From the NCBI GenBank assembly GCA_963580285.1, contig OY757011.1, positions 201,145,644 to 201,209,643 on the forward strand: a stretch of 64,000 nucleotides of DNA, in the 5' to 3' direction. A program made the position numbers and the translations under genes. The notes beneath the pieces were generated by a model. The model saw only the letters and a list, made by a program, of their open reading frames with translations. It did no database searches and had not been told where the DNA came from. Origin of the DNA: Lucinisca nassula. Taxonomy: Eukaryota > Mollusca > Bivalvia > Lucinida > Lucinidae. Below, piece by piece: positions 10,201 to 19,838 of this stretch (the stretch's first letter is position 1; each line of letters opens with the position of its first letter).

Positions 10201-11859
10201 CATTTGAGCAATGTAAATTTGATGCTCAAAGCTTGTTCTCCAGTGTGATCAGTTTTTGAACGTCCCTTTTTCACAGTGCGAGACAGGGGTCCGTATTAAA
10301 ATCAACCACTGTCAAATTAACGGCAACACGATACTTCGTTAAAGTTGAAATTAGGAAGCTCAAATTTTGACGGGAACTATTATGTTGTTGTAAACTTCGG
10401 TCGTACATCAGTGCATCTTTGCTACGGCATTACTTATCATATATGTTTCTTACATGACCTTTCATTTGTTTGTTTGGCGTGGAGTCTGACGACCTAGTAA
10501 ACACCTTTTAGGTCATGCCGAGCTGGCCAGTTTACCTAACCAAAGTTTTCATGTTTAGGTTGTACATACGTTATCCAGCACAGCGAACATTCTTTCGCCA
10601 GCATCTGACAACGAAGGGAGAGAATGACCGTCGAAACCATAATATTATTCCGACATTACCTCCTAATTACCGGCCAAACGCGCACACGATTGTGCTACCG
10701 AGGCCGGCTAGTGTACAGTAGAAATGAAACCGGCAGGTATGAAAAGGAACTGTCACGACAGGGAGATATTTCCAACCGGATTTTATACAATCGATTAAAA
10801 ATATTGACACTTTCACTTTTGTTACGTTAGGAAATATTTTCGGGATTACCTCCAGAAATCCCTCCAATCTCTGCAATCCTGAACGACCTAATACTGGAGA
10901 CTCGTACAATACTATTAGACGGTCAATTGATAGCCTATGTATTTGCACAGAATGTCTAAGCAAACAGTACAGATCCAAATTAGACTGCGCCTAAGTCTGA
11001 TCAGGGTCTACACTGTTGGCCATTCCGTCTGTACCTTTTGGACTCCTTGCTGAAACTCGAGACAAATTTATGAAAACTTTAGGAGAATTACAGCAAGTCC
11101 TTATGGTGTCCAAATTTTTACGGCTTTTACTGTATACACCCTAAATAGGCCCACACAGGCGAAAGGGGTGTTCCAGCGTAAGCCCTCAGTGAGGGCTCAA
11201 GACGGACTTCTCAGTCTGTGTGAAGAAACTTTCGGACAAGTACCTCAATATATATATGTAGCACACAATGAGGACTCTGATCAGACTGTGTGAATGCGCA
11301 GTCTGAACTGAGTCTTCGCTGGGGGGCACATGCTCCAAGATCGTTTTTTACTTGGGTCGGTACAGTTATACTTTTTAAATATTTATGATAAATGTTTTCG
11401 ATTAGGAATTTAGACTCTCTTGGGGGTGTAATATTTGGATAATTATTATTTGGGTGTTATTTAACTATTCGGGATAGGATTTACGGCTATCCGTTTTTCC
11501 TTCATATCGCCTACGCAGTCAGAGATACCAGTAAAATTAAAATGCAAAGTCAACATGTATCTTCATTATTTGATATGGTGTGTTTTTTCAATGTAAAATT
11601 TTATACCAGTTCATTGGAGCACACCGAAAGCAGTCTGTTGAAACTGGAATAATCTTTAAGATGATACTGATGAGGCCTTACTGGCCGAAACTTAGCTAGT
11701 CTGGCACAGAAAAAAACTTGTACACTCCTCGGGTTTCAGGTCTGTGCTGTAGTTCTTGCTTCCACGGGATTACCTTTATAAGAAACATTTTTTTTGTTGA
11801 GCTAAAAATTGATCGGACCTTATTGAAATTTGGACCGAACACGGATGACCATACAAAGC
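10201..11859. other. long stretch without recognisable gene
   Basis: Short ORFs here show no family similarity that I recognise. A small dispersed motif (CTGATCAGACTG... GAGTCTTCG) occurs at about 9,915-9,960, 11,278-11,325 and again near 51,430-51,540. Confidence 0.5.
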
Positions 11860-12059
11860 ACCAAGTGAACAAGTCCATGAAATGAAGACCCCCCCCCCCC
11901 CACCACCACCACCACAAACCCACATTTAAATAGAGAAAACTGGAGTTTACGGGGGTATACATTATTTTTCTTATTTCTGCTCCAAGACATATGTTGTGGG
12001 ATTTTCATTAGAAAATAGCCATTAAATGCATCATGTCGCACGGGTGAGTTTTCATAATG
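11860..12059. mobile_element. HP1 copy with C-tract and (CCA)n
   Basis: The left end AGTGAACAAGTCCATGAAATG is followed by a run of C and CCACCACC expanded between the usual arms. The right end GTCGCACGGGTGAGTTTTCATAATG is the type I terminus. The central core has collapsed to TTTTCATTAGAAAATAG. Confidence 0.75.
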
Positions 12060-12674
12060 AAATGAGCCGGGCATGATATCTCTAGTGTGATAAGCGAAGA
12101 CAAAGGTCAGCCCATCCGCAGTCGGAAGAGGGAAGAACCGTGTATAGTCTCTGGACTATCTGGAGAGTGATGAGCAAAGTCTCTTTAAGGACTATGTGAA
12201 TGTGCAGGCTGGTCGCTGCTTGCAAAGGTCTTCTGGAGGTTTTATCTTGCTCCGGCTGATATGACAGCTTAGTACATGTACTGTAGGAGAGAAAAACAAA
12301 TATTACTTTTGCACGTTTCACTGCTACCCAAAAGAGAGTATGGGCTACGAGCATAGTCAGTTTCTGAAAAAAAAAAACAAAACAAAAAAAAAAAAACAGC
12401 AACAACATTAAGCCAGAAAATGACCAAACAATAAATAAGACATGTTGACCAACAAGCGAAACAGCACAAAACAGAGGGCTGACGTCGTATCGCTATCGGC
12501 CCGGCGTTGGCCCGATACTTTTTAATGAATGGGTTCTTTGGACAGAGCGATCATTACCAACAAAAGGAAACCCTGGTAAAAATGATCTCTTTCCGAGATG
12601 GGCTACACTTTATAATTACGAAAGCATGCCTATTCAAATTCATTGCACATTTTACTCCCGAAAAAAAAAGAAAA
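12060..12674. other. non-coding stretch with A-rich tract
   Basis: An A-rich tract at 12,367-12,399. No gene is seen. Confidence 0.5.
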
Positions 12675-12806
12675 TTTTCAGATGAAAAATTGTGATATTT
12701 TTCTTATTTATATTTTAGAACAGAAATATGAAAAATAAGGTTTACCCTTGAAAATTCCAGTCTGGGATTCAAGGGGGTCAATATTATATAGGCGTGTTTT
12801 CATGAT
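12675..12806. mobile_element. HP1 fragment, type II end
   Basis: Ends TATATAGGCGTGTTTTCATGATGG, matching the inverse of the type II terminus at 46,389. Confidence 0.7.
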
Positions 12807-12889
12807 GGAAAGAATTTGTTCCCTCAGTCCTGTAGGTTGGAAAATGCTATACTCTTTAATGCAAAATATTTTACATTTCTACATGCGTG

Positions 12890-13173
12890 ATCATTACGAT
12901 AACACACTCGTGCGAATTAGTGCATTTTTGCACATCTCCAAAATGGGCATTTTTCTGATGAAAATCCGTGATATTTTTCTTATAAATTCTGCAAACACAG
13001 GTTGTGGGTGCTCGTTAGAACCGCCTCATTGAGGCGGTTCTAACGAGTACCCACAACCTCTGTCTAGGAGCAAAAATAAGAAAAATAGTGTATACCCCCG
13101 TCAACCCCAGTTTTCTCTATATAAAGTGGGGTATAGTGGGGGTCTTCATTTCACGGACTTGTTCACGTGATGA
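12890..13173. mobile_element. HP1 hairpin MITE, near-complete type I
   Basis: It begins TCATTACGATAACACACTCG and ends GGACTTGTTCACGTGATG. The core at about 13,009-13,062 is an almost perfect palindrome: GTGCTCGTTAGAACCGCCTC, a short turn, then GAGGCGGTTCTAACGAGTAC. The two ends are not inverses of each other, so this is an asymmetric-ended hairpin element. Confidence 0.88.
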
Positions 13174-13637
13174 TATGCGTCATGTGGGCTAAGCTTGTGC
13201 GTATGGTACGTGTTTCCATTTCCCTTAAAAGAACATTTCGTACAGTAACTGCCGAGTAAGCAGTTTATATTCAAACAGGCCATATAAATATAAAAAAATA
13301 CATGTTGTGGTGTAGGTATATATTTATTTATATATAGGATAACATTTTCCCGTGATTTGATAACACTGTCGTTTTATTGCCTTTAAAGTGAAATTTTTAT
13401 TAATACTTTTGGCAGATTATGTCATTAAAATACCACAACTTGACTTTGTTTACCGAAAGTATAAGTAAAGAATGTTAGTGTGTCTCCTGCTTGGCGAATA
13501 TATCTCTTATAATTAAATAATAATTTATTGTTCTAACCCAGTATTACCATCTCTACCTGTTTAGGGTTACGAGAACAAGCCTATCCAAACATATTGAAAA
13601 TATAACCTCCAAAACATAAAAATTCTGACATTTTTTA

Positions 13638-13831
13638 TACAGTGAAATTCCGCTATTAAGACTAATTCTGCTTTAAAAGGCTTATTTAATAGGCTGCAGT
13701 TGGTCCTTGTTTGTCTTTTCTGCATACAGTGTCCTCCGGTCAGAGACAACCTTTGGTACTGTTCAAAAGTGGTCTTATAGACCACTTTTGAACAGTCCCA
13801 AAGGTGGTCTTAAAAGCGGAATTTTACTGTA
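13638..13831. mobile_element. HP5 MITE (TIR TACAGTGAAATTCCGCT)
   Basis: It begins TACAGTGAAATTCCGCTATT and ends AGCGGAATTTTACTGTA, which are inverted repeats. The centre is a hairpin of TGTTCAAAAGTGGTCT and its inverse at about 13,762-13,797. Flanking TA suggests a two-base target duplication, as in the Tc1/mariner group, but that is inference. Confidence 0.8.
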
Positions 13832-13832
13832 T

Positions 13833-13995
13833 TTCTGTACAAAACATAGTTTGTGGGGACTCGTGAGAAGTATCAACAATCTATGTTTTTGAGCAGAAAC
13901 AAGAAAAATAATGCACACCCCTATTAACCCCAGTTTTACTATATAAAAGTGGGGTTTAAGGGGGTCAAAATTACGTAGGCGTGTTTTCGTGATGG
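13833..13995. mobile_element. HP1 partial copy, type II end
   Basis: Runs from a decayed core (GGACTCGTGAGAAG) through AATCTATGTTTTTGAGCAG to ACGTAGGCGTGTTTTCGTGATG. Confidence 0.75.
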
Positions 13996-14028
13996 TTGCC
14001 AGATGCTGTGTAATAAATTGTAACACCA

Positions 14029-14180
14029 GGTTAACAAATACATGTACCTGGAATGAACGCCACCCTATAAACCCCACTTTATATAGGGATACGTAGGGTT
14101 TACGGGGGTATTCATTCTTTGCCCTACTTTTTCTCGAAACATGAATTTAGGGTACTCTTTAGAACCACCTCATTGTCACG
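14029..14180. mobile_element. HP1 partial copy
   Basis: GGTTAACAAATACATGTACC, AACCCCACTTTATATAGGG and TACTCTTTAGAACCACCTCATTG show half of an element ending at the core. Confidence 0.7.
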
Positions 14181-14460
14181 TCAGAAATTTTTTTAATACC
14201 GTTTTGCAAATAGTAAAGAGCGTGACCATACGGCGTGTTCTGTGGCGTCTGATCTGCGCCCGCACTGTTTGCAAGACTTACCTGTTAAAAGATTGGTTCA
14301 AAAGGCAAATCTGTTTATCAGTTTTACATAATATAACTTTCGTCTATTGCCAAAGGTGCACTTTAATGCAAATAACTCAAAATAATGCGACAAAATTTGT
14401 TCACTTCACAATTTGAGCATTTTTTTCGCATTTACAAGCAGATTGCATGGAAGAGCCTCT

Positions 14461-14694
14461 GCACTGAATTGTATGCTAGTGAATTCTTCCATTGCTATAT
14501 GTTGGACAAGTCCATTTGATATATTAGGGGTGTCAGGCCGATTTTTTTATTCTTATTCGATTTTTGACGGAAAATTCTGTTAGCAAATAGTGCAGGCCCT
14601 TATCAGACGCCGCGTTCTGCGGTGTCTGATCTGGGCCTGCACTGTTTGCCAAGGTACTCCTTTAGGGGTTTCCCGCATGCAATGGGTTAAAGCC
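14461..14694. mobile_element. HP2 hairpin MITE copy
   Basis: Core palindrome CAGACGCCGCGTTCTGCGGTGTCTG between GCAAATAGTGCAGGCCC and GGGCCTGCACTGTTTGCC. Right end CAATGGGTTAA. Confidence 0.82.
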
Positions 14695-14700
14695 CAATTT

Positions 14701-14925
14701 AAGGGGAATGGATACACGTTCAGGGGAGGCAATTCCTGCAAAAGTATTTTTTGTCTCCCATGTCAATAGGGGTCAACTCTTAAAGGAAAGAATTTGCCCA
14801 GAGGAGCAAATTCTTCACTTTAACAGTAGACTCCTTTTCAGTGGGACAAGTTTTATAGAAAAGTGAACAGGAAGTCTCGGAATTTGTTGGCGGAAAAATC
14901 TGCCAGGTGTTCCTTTTCCCCTTAA
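14701..14925. mobile_element. HP3 MITE copy
   Basis: Begins AAGGGGAATGGATACACGTT and ends GGTGTTCCTTTTCCCCTTAA, with the shared interior TCAGGGGAGGCAATTCCTGC. It lies only six bases after an HP2 copy. Confidence 0.85.
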
Positions 14926-14994
14926 AGAAAGCTGAAGTTAACAAAAGTATTCGTTATTTTTTTCGTACGCGTTGGAAAATGCAAATGCCACACA

Positions 14995-15236
14995 TGGTGA
15001 ACTCGGTGGCTTAGCCGAATGCGCATAAACTGGTGAGCAGTAGGTCGCGGGTTCGATCCCCGCAGGGTCGATACCTGTCTTTCGTGGAATTCTTTCATAT
15101 AGTCAATTCTTCCTTCCGCTGCAGTCAGTTGTCAGTTTCTGTATAAGCCTGTCCAGGAAAAGTTTGGTTGGGTACTGACCGGCTCGGCTTGACCGTGATA
15201 ATGTTGGCTAGGCTGTTAAACACCACACTCAACAAA
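14995..15236 (+). mobile_element. SINE-6, tRNA-headed
   Basis: A box A-like GTGGCTTAGCCGAATG and a perfect box B GGTTCGATCCC (about 15,050) lead into a long body and the tail GGCTGTTAAACACCACACTC. It is not a standalone tRNA gene because no closed acceptor stem with terminator follows. Confidence 0.8.
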
Positions 15237-15387
15237 CAGTTCGCCTGAAGAGCATCAAAGAAAACGTTACCTCATGCTGGGGTATTTTTGGTCGATTGTT
15301 TTATCAATCCGTCAAACGATAATAATACAGTAGCAATTTCATTGCTATTTTCCGCGTCACTATCACTAACTAATAAATCGGAATCAG

Positions 15388-15953
15388 GATCAGAATTGTT
15401 CTGGACAAGCATACAGCAGGACCTGTGATATGGGAAGTAAGTCCCTAGCTCTTAGCAAAGAGGTAAACTTAGCTACACAACCCTTAACACCCTCAGATGT
15501 CGGGAAGGGCATTCCAGTCTCTAATGGTTCGAGGAAAGAACGATTCTTTATACATGTCAGTTCTTGCAGTAAGGGTCTGAAATGCCAGTAAATGATGAAT
15601 TCTACAGTGCCTAGGTGGGGGAACACGATTATCAGTTGGAATGCAGGCAGCACCCTTTAGACCTTTGTATAAAAGTATGAGCCTACTGTCTCTTCTCCTT
15701 TTCTTGAGTGACTCCCATCTTAATTTTCCTAGTTAACGGGCCTCCGTGGCCTAGTGGATAAGAGCGCTGACTCTTAGTCATTAGGTATCTCACCGCCGTA
15801 GGTTCGAGCCTCGCTCGGACCACGTGTGAACGCCAAGTTCTGCAACGGAAGGTCAGGTGGTTTTCCTCCGGGTACTCCGGTTTTCGCCCACTTCTAATTA
15901 ACGATCGGCTCGATATGAGTGAAATAATCTTGAAAGGGCCGTAAAACCCAAAC

Positions 15954-15987
<34 letters not shown>

Positions 15988-16301
15988 CCTAGTATTCCAG
16001 TCTGCTCCCAGTTTCAAAACAGTACTTGACTGTTACAAATCTAGCCGCTCTATTCTCAATCTTTTCAATTTCTGCATTAGTGACCTCTCTTCTGAGGTCC
16101 CAGATCCAACTACCGTATCCAAGACTGGGCGAACAAGTCCTTTTTGACGTCTCTTACACCCTGTGGACACTGATGAAGATTTCGCCTCAGGAAACCAAGC
16201 GTTCTATTTGCCTAAGTACACATGTTGCTAATGTGTGTATTCCATCTCAAATCGTGTGTGATTGTCGCACCAAGGTACTTAATGGAGTCCACATTATCGA
16301 G
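15388..16301 (-). pseudogene. LINE-A part 3: RT C-terminal region of CR1-like LINE
   Basis: Read on the minus strand from 16,301, this continues the piece at 25,757-26,716 after the LTR element is removed. Blocks in order are VDSIKYLGATITHDLRWN, NRTLGFLRRN (frame-shifted), LVRPVLD, a block reading NAEIEKIENRAARFVT, then after a SINE gap IPTDNRV, SFFPRTIRDWNALPD and CVAKFTSLLRARD. The stop is near 15,388. These are the usual post-RT blocks of CR1/Jockey-type elements. Several frameshifts make it non-coding. The SINE at 15,734-15,985 sits inside it. Confidence 0.88.
15734..15985 (+). mobile_element. SINE-1, tRNA-Lys-like head, poly(A), TSD TTCCTAGT
   Basis: The head has GGCCTCCGTGGCCTAGTGG (box A region), an anticodon-loop-like CTCTTAG (CUU) and GGTTCGAGCCT (box B). 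The body ends CGATCGGCTCGATATGAGTG... GGGCCGTAAAACCC plus about 29 A. The 8-bp direct repeat TTCCTAGT lies at 15,726-15,733 and 15,986-15,993, so the insertion is complete and fairly recent. A second full copy lies inverted at 47.0 kb. Confidence 0.93.
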
Positions 16302-17005
16302 TGTTACGAGATGGAATAGGAAACCTCTCTGGTGCTTATGCACATCTAAATTATTTAGTAGATATATGGTAGGGCGGTGCGAGTGAAATATTTTAGGTGA
16401 AATATGGTAGGCAAAATGTGCTGCTCCATGAACAAGTCATGTACATATCATACGATGTATGCATGAGTGGTTTATGGAGATCTGTTTTTACAATACAGGG
16501 GGCCGCTATAAGGCTGAGTTCTATAAAATTTGCCTAAAAATCGCCAACCGCCAAATTGTGCCATATATGATTTTCATTCCCGTCACGTGTTGTGTGGGTG
16601 TTCGTTTTGACAGGAGTCATGGCATTGATTTATAGGGTCGTTTCATCAATTTTTCCTATGGGAAATATACTATTTGAACGCAAATCCATTATCTACTCGA
16701 TTTTTGCTATCTAGCTTCAATTGTGGACGGTATCTCCACCTCGCCACGATTTAAGCAAGGTAATATGAGTAGGCATGATTTTCCGGTAGTATTCATAGAT
16801 ATAAAAACCCTGAGAAAAACCAACACTTTAGCAGCAGGTCAAGTTGTAACGAGTATCTACAACATTGTGTCGGGAAAAAGAAAGTATATTGAAAGGTATG
16901 TTAAATCTATGTTTAGTATTATTTTTGTATGAACATGCTTGTAGGTTTTGGAGGGGTTTACTTCTAGTATACCCCAACTTTCTGAAGCCTATTCTGAATT
17001 CACTG

Positions 17006-17163
17006 TTGAGGCATGTAGTGATTAGGTTACTAGCTTTGCCAGCTAGACGTCGCAGGATTGATCCCAGGCTTCTCCAGTAGTAGAATGAGTCTTTCTAAGT
17101 GAGGTCCTGTCTCATTCTGACCCTAGATGTTGGTGAGACGTAAAGTTTGGACACCCGCTCATT
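17006..17163 (+). mobile_element. SINE-2 relic embedded in 5' LTR
   Basis: TGTAGTGATTAGGTTACTAG, GCAGGATTGATCCCAGGCTTCTCCAG and GGTGAGACGTAAAGTTTGGA parallel the free SINE-2 at 48,847-49,012 segment by segment. The same piece is in the 3' LTR (23,964-24,121), so it was captured before this insertion. Confidence 0.75.
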
Positions 17164-18680
17164 CTGGATTCATTTAAGCTTTTAGACCCCTTTTGTAGAA
17201 TGTAATTAATAAACGCCGGGTCACTTGTTTGACCCATGACTTTTGACTAGCTATGGTTAGAAAACCGTGGTTCCGTCCCAATATGATATTAGGTGTAGAG
17301 GGGACGTAAACTTTAGACGGGTTTAACCATATCTTCATCATCAGGGCGAACTCTTTCAAGAGCCTGTCGGGTTATCCGTGATGATGAACCGTAATGAATT
17401 TTATTTTACAAGCGTGTTCACGTTGATTAGAAATAATTTTGTTCAAGAAGAATTTCGAGTTCATTTTGTAATGATGCCGTTTTGTCTGATAACTCAGTTT
17501 GTGCATGTATGTACATATAAAGAACGTGATGATGATAAGTGGGAGTATTTGGTCGCCACACGTCATAACGGCCTGAGTGGCGGGGATGACGTCAGCTGCG
17601 TCATCGGCGTCGCGAGGACGGTTGTGACGGGGTGCCTACCAAATACAGAGAGAATTTACGGCAAACAGTGTTGGCCCTTATGAGACACTAACAAATGTTG
17701 TGTATTATAGATGAAAATCTTCTGTTTGTAGTTTCTATCTGTTGTTAATGTAATGAATTTGTGAATAGCTATATTTGTGAGCCGTGTCGCGGAGAAGGAT
17801 ATGAAATAGAGATTGTTATGTTTCCTGTAATTGGCGGCTGACCAGGTAGCGCAAAGGCGTGGTCTCTTACTTGTGATAATGTAGTGAGCACAAATTTGAT
17901 GAGTATTATGCTCAGTAGTAGTGAGCATTAATTGATTTCTGTAGTGCTCAGTAAGGAAACATGAACTTTGAGTATTATTGTGTCAAGCGCTAGGTGCTGA
18001 TGATTTGATGCACAGTCAAGTTGAGTTCTGCTGTACGGTTATTTGTCGCATGCACTAATTAGCCTGTATGTCTGGTCGGCGCATGCGCAATAACGGTATA
18101 TGCCTGAACATATTCTTACTTCTCCGGGAGGGGAATCATGATATAGCATGTATGTTTTGTGACTTGTGTCTTAGTCCAGTTATCGTAATTTGCAGGCACA
18201 ACAATGTGTGGTGACCTGCTGCTCCCTGCAATATAGCAGCAGATACTGGTACGACGCTGGGGGTTAGGGTCCAGCAAGGGCGGACAGACCACCGTGAGCA
18301 GCGCATACCATGGTCCAGTGTGAACAAATGTGAGACCTTTTCAAATGGAAGGGGGCAATTAAATACCTGCAGGTGATTCAGTCGAATCAGTTTAGTGCGA
18401 TCGCGTAATAATACAGATCAACCTGTGATCGGCAACAATGTCGATAGACTAGTTTGCACTAGTTCGTGAGAGAAAGATTCACGCGTGAGGGGGATTCACC
18501 CGAAGTTATAAACTGGCCAGTCGCGTCTTGAGTTGTTTCTTTTTTTGTTTTTGTTGTTGTTTTGTTGTTTGCTTCTGTAGGTATTCACGTCACCCGTTCC
18601 GAGCACAGAACATTGTTTTGCCTTCGGAGCGGACGTCGTGAGTTGGCTACAGAAGCAACAATTTGTGATGTTTTGTGTTA

Positions 18681-18754
18681 GTAAGTGTTAAATGTAGATA
18701 CTGTAAATAATTCATGTCATTCATCTAATATCTTTCTTGTGCCTTACCCCACAG
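18681..18754 (+). promoter_or_regulatory. intron-like donor/acceptor pair in LTR
   Basis: A donor-like TTAGTAAGTG (GT at 18,681) and a strong acceptor CTTTCTTGTGCCTTACCCCACAG-type tract ending 18,754 bound 74 bases. A second strong acceptor-like tract ends CTTCTGTAG at 18,580. Both are conserved in the 3' LTR (25,600-25,673). Whether they are used is unknown. Confidence 0.3.
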
Positions 18755-18839
18755 CTGCCCGTACACCTGTCAGAGATCACGCTCGGTTGTCTTGTCAGCA
18801 TGGGGGTTTGCGGGACGCCATAAACCCACATGTAACATT

Positions 18840-18858
18840 TGGTGTCAGAAGTGGGATT
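18840..18858 (+). promoter_or_regulatory. primer binding site, tRNA-Leu type
   Basis: TGGTGTCAGAAGTGGGATT is complementary to the 3' end of animal tRNA-Leu including CCA. It lies two bases after the LTR. This is the minus-strand priming site. Confidence 0.88.
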
Positions 18859-19540
18859 TGATCTCTTGCTGGTGTTCCCGGCTGTGGAACAGCACATTGA
18901 TACTCTGAATCATCAATTTAAAAAAAATGTATTGACAGCCACATTTAGAAATTAACTTGAATCTTCCTTCCTGCGTTGATGAAGTGCGAAACCCATGTAT
19001 TCAACTAAATGGATACTGACAAGTTGATAATTTCTGAGCAGGAAGGCAAGGCAAACCCCACTTTTTCTTGGTAACGAAAAATTTAAGTAGACCCCACTTA
19101 ATTGTGTTACCTGACATTCTACTAAGTTAAACAGAATTTACTAATTGATCTTACCAACACATGGTTCTGACGTAGTGACCGTTAACAATTTACTGACGTT
19201 GACATAACGATAGCGTTAATATTTACGCTGTGGCTTGAGGTTAGGTATGACGTAATAGAAACATTAATGGTGACTTGTTATGATCGGAGTTTTGTAATGT
19301 GATGAAACTTCGGATTGTAGCATTTTACTGTAAACGTCGTCAGTTTATGAAGTCATATTAGACTACCAGTACGCAACGTCATACTTTGCTGAAAGCATTT
19401 GACATTTCAAATCGCGTGTGCTTTAATAACTAACGTTTTAGTTAGATTAACGCGTATAACACATATCTTAACGTTTTAGTTAAGCCCATTCAATCATCAC
19501 TGATCATAACTGATCAGTTTATAGTGGTTTTGATAGTAAC
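18859..19540 (+). other. untranslated leader of the LTR element
   Basis: About 680 bases with no long frame, probably carrying packaging signals. I recognise nothing specific. Confidence 0.6.
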
Positions 19541-19831
19541 GTGAGATTTACGTTATCAATAATGGAGCGTTTAATGCAAATGGGAAAGGATTTAGGTTAT
19601 GAGGGGAAGGAGTTACAAGGTTTTGTTAAGGAGCAGCAAGTTATTGAGCGGGCAGAAAGGCAAGAGCAAAGGGATTTAGAAAGGTTAAGGTCTGAGGAAA
19701 AGGAAAAGGAAAGGGTACATGAACTAGCTAAGTTAGAAGTAGAAGAAAAGGAAAAGGAAAGGGCACATGAACTAGCTAAGTTAGAAGAAAAGGAAAAGGA
19801 AAGGGAGGAAAAGGAAAAGGAAAACACATGA
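19541..19831 (+). CDS. N-terminal Gag fragment, charged coiled coil
   Basis: Encodes 96 residues. The second methionine (MERLMQMGKDLG, at 19,562) is the more typical Gag start. It is followed by Glu/Lys/Arg-rich heptads in which a unit like EKEKERAHELAKLE is repeated. The frame ends TGA at 19,829-19,831. The next frame, shifted by +1, continues with the same repeat theme (HELA) and then the Gag core. The break lies in a GAAAAG-rich tandem tract where indels are easy. I read it as one Gag broken by an indel. A programmed +1 shift is possible but would be unusual inside Gag. Confidence 0.75.
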   Translation: MRFTLSIMERLMQMGKDLGYEGKELQGFVKEQQVIERAERQEQRDLERLRSEEKEKERVHELAKLEVEEKEKERAHELAKLEEKEKEREEKEKENT

Positions 19832-19838
19832 ACTAGCT

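Larger units (their letters stand above)
16302..18837 (+). repeat. 5' LTR (2,536 bp)
   Basis: Ends are TGTTACGAGATGG and CACATGTAACA. It is long for an LTR. Notable contents: a TATA-like CATATAAAG at about 17,511-17,520, a TGACGTCA-type site near 17,586, a GCGCATGCGCA site near 18,081, an embedded SINE-2 piece, and a donor/acceptor pair near the 3' end. It holds about 50 bases (around 17,271-17,321) absent from the 3' LTR, while the 3' LTR has a 12-base insertion near 24,772. Confidence 0.95.

Noticed and set aside
13707..13892. Small ORF through 13.7-13.9 kb
   Set aside because: It lies inside the HP5 and HP1 elements.
17378..17683. 101-codon ORF inside the LTR, present in both LTRs
   Set aside because: Conserved only because the LTRs are near-identical; no domain recognised, and it overlaps the likely promoter region.
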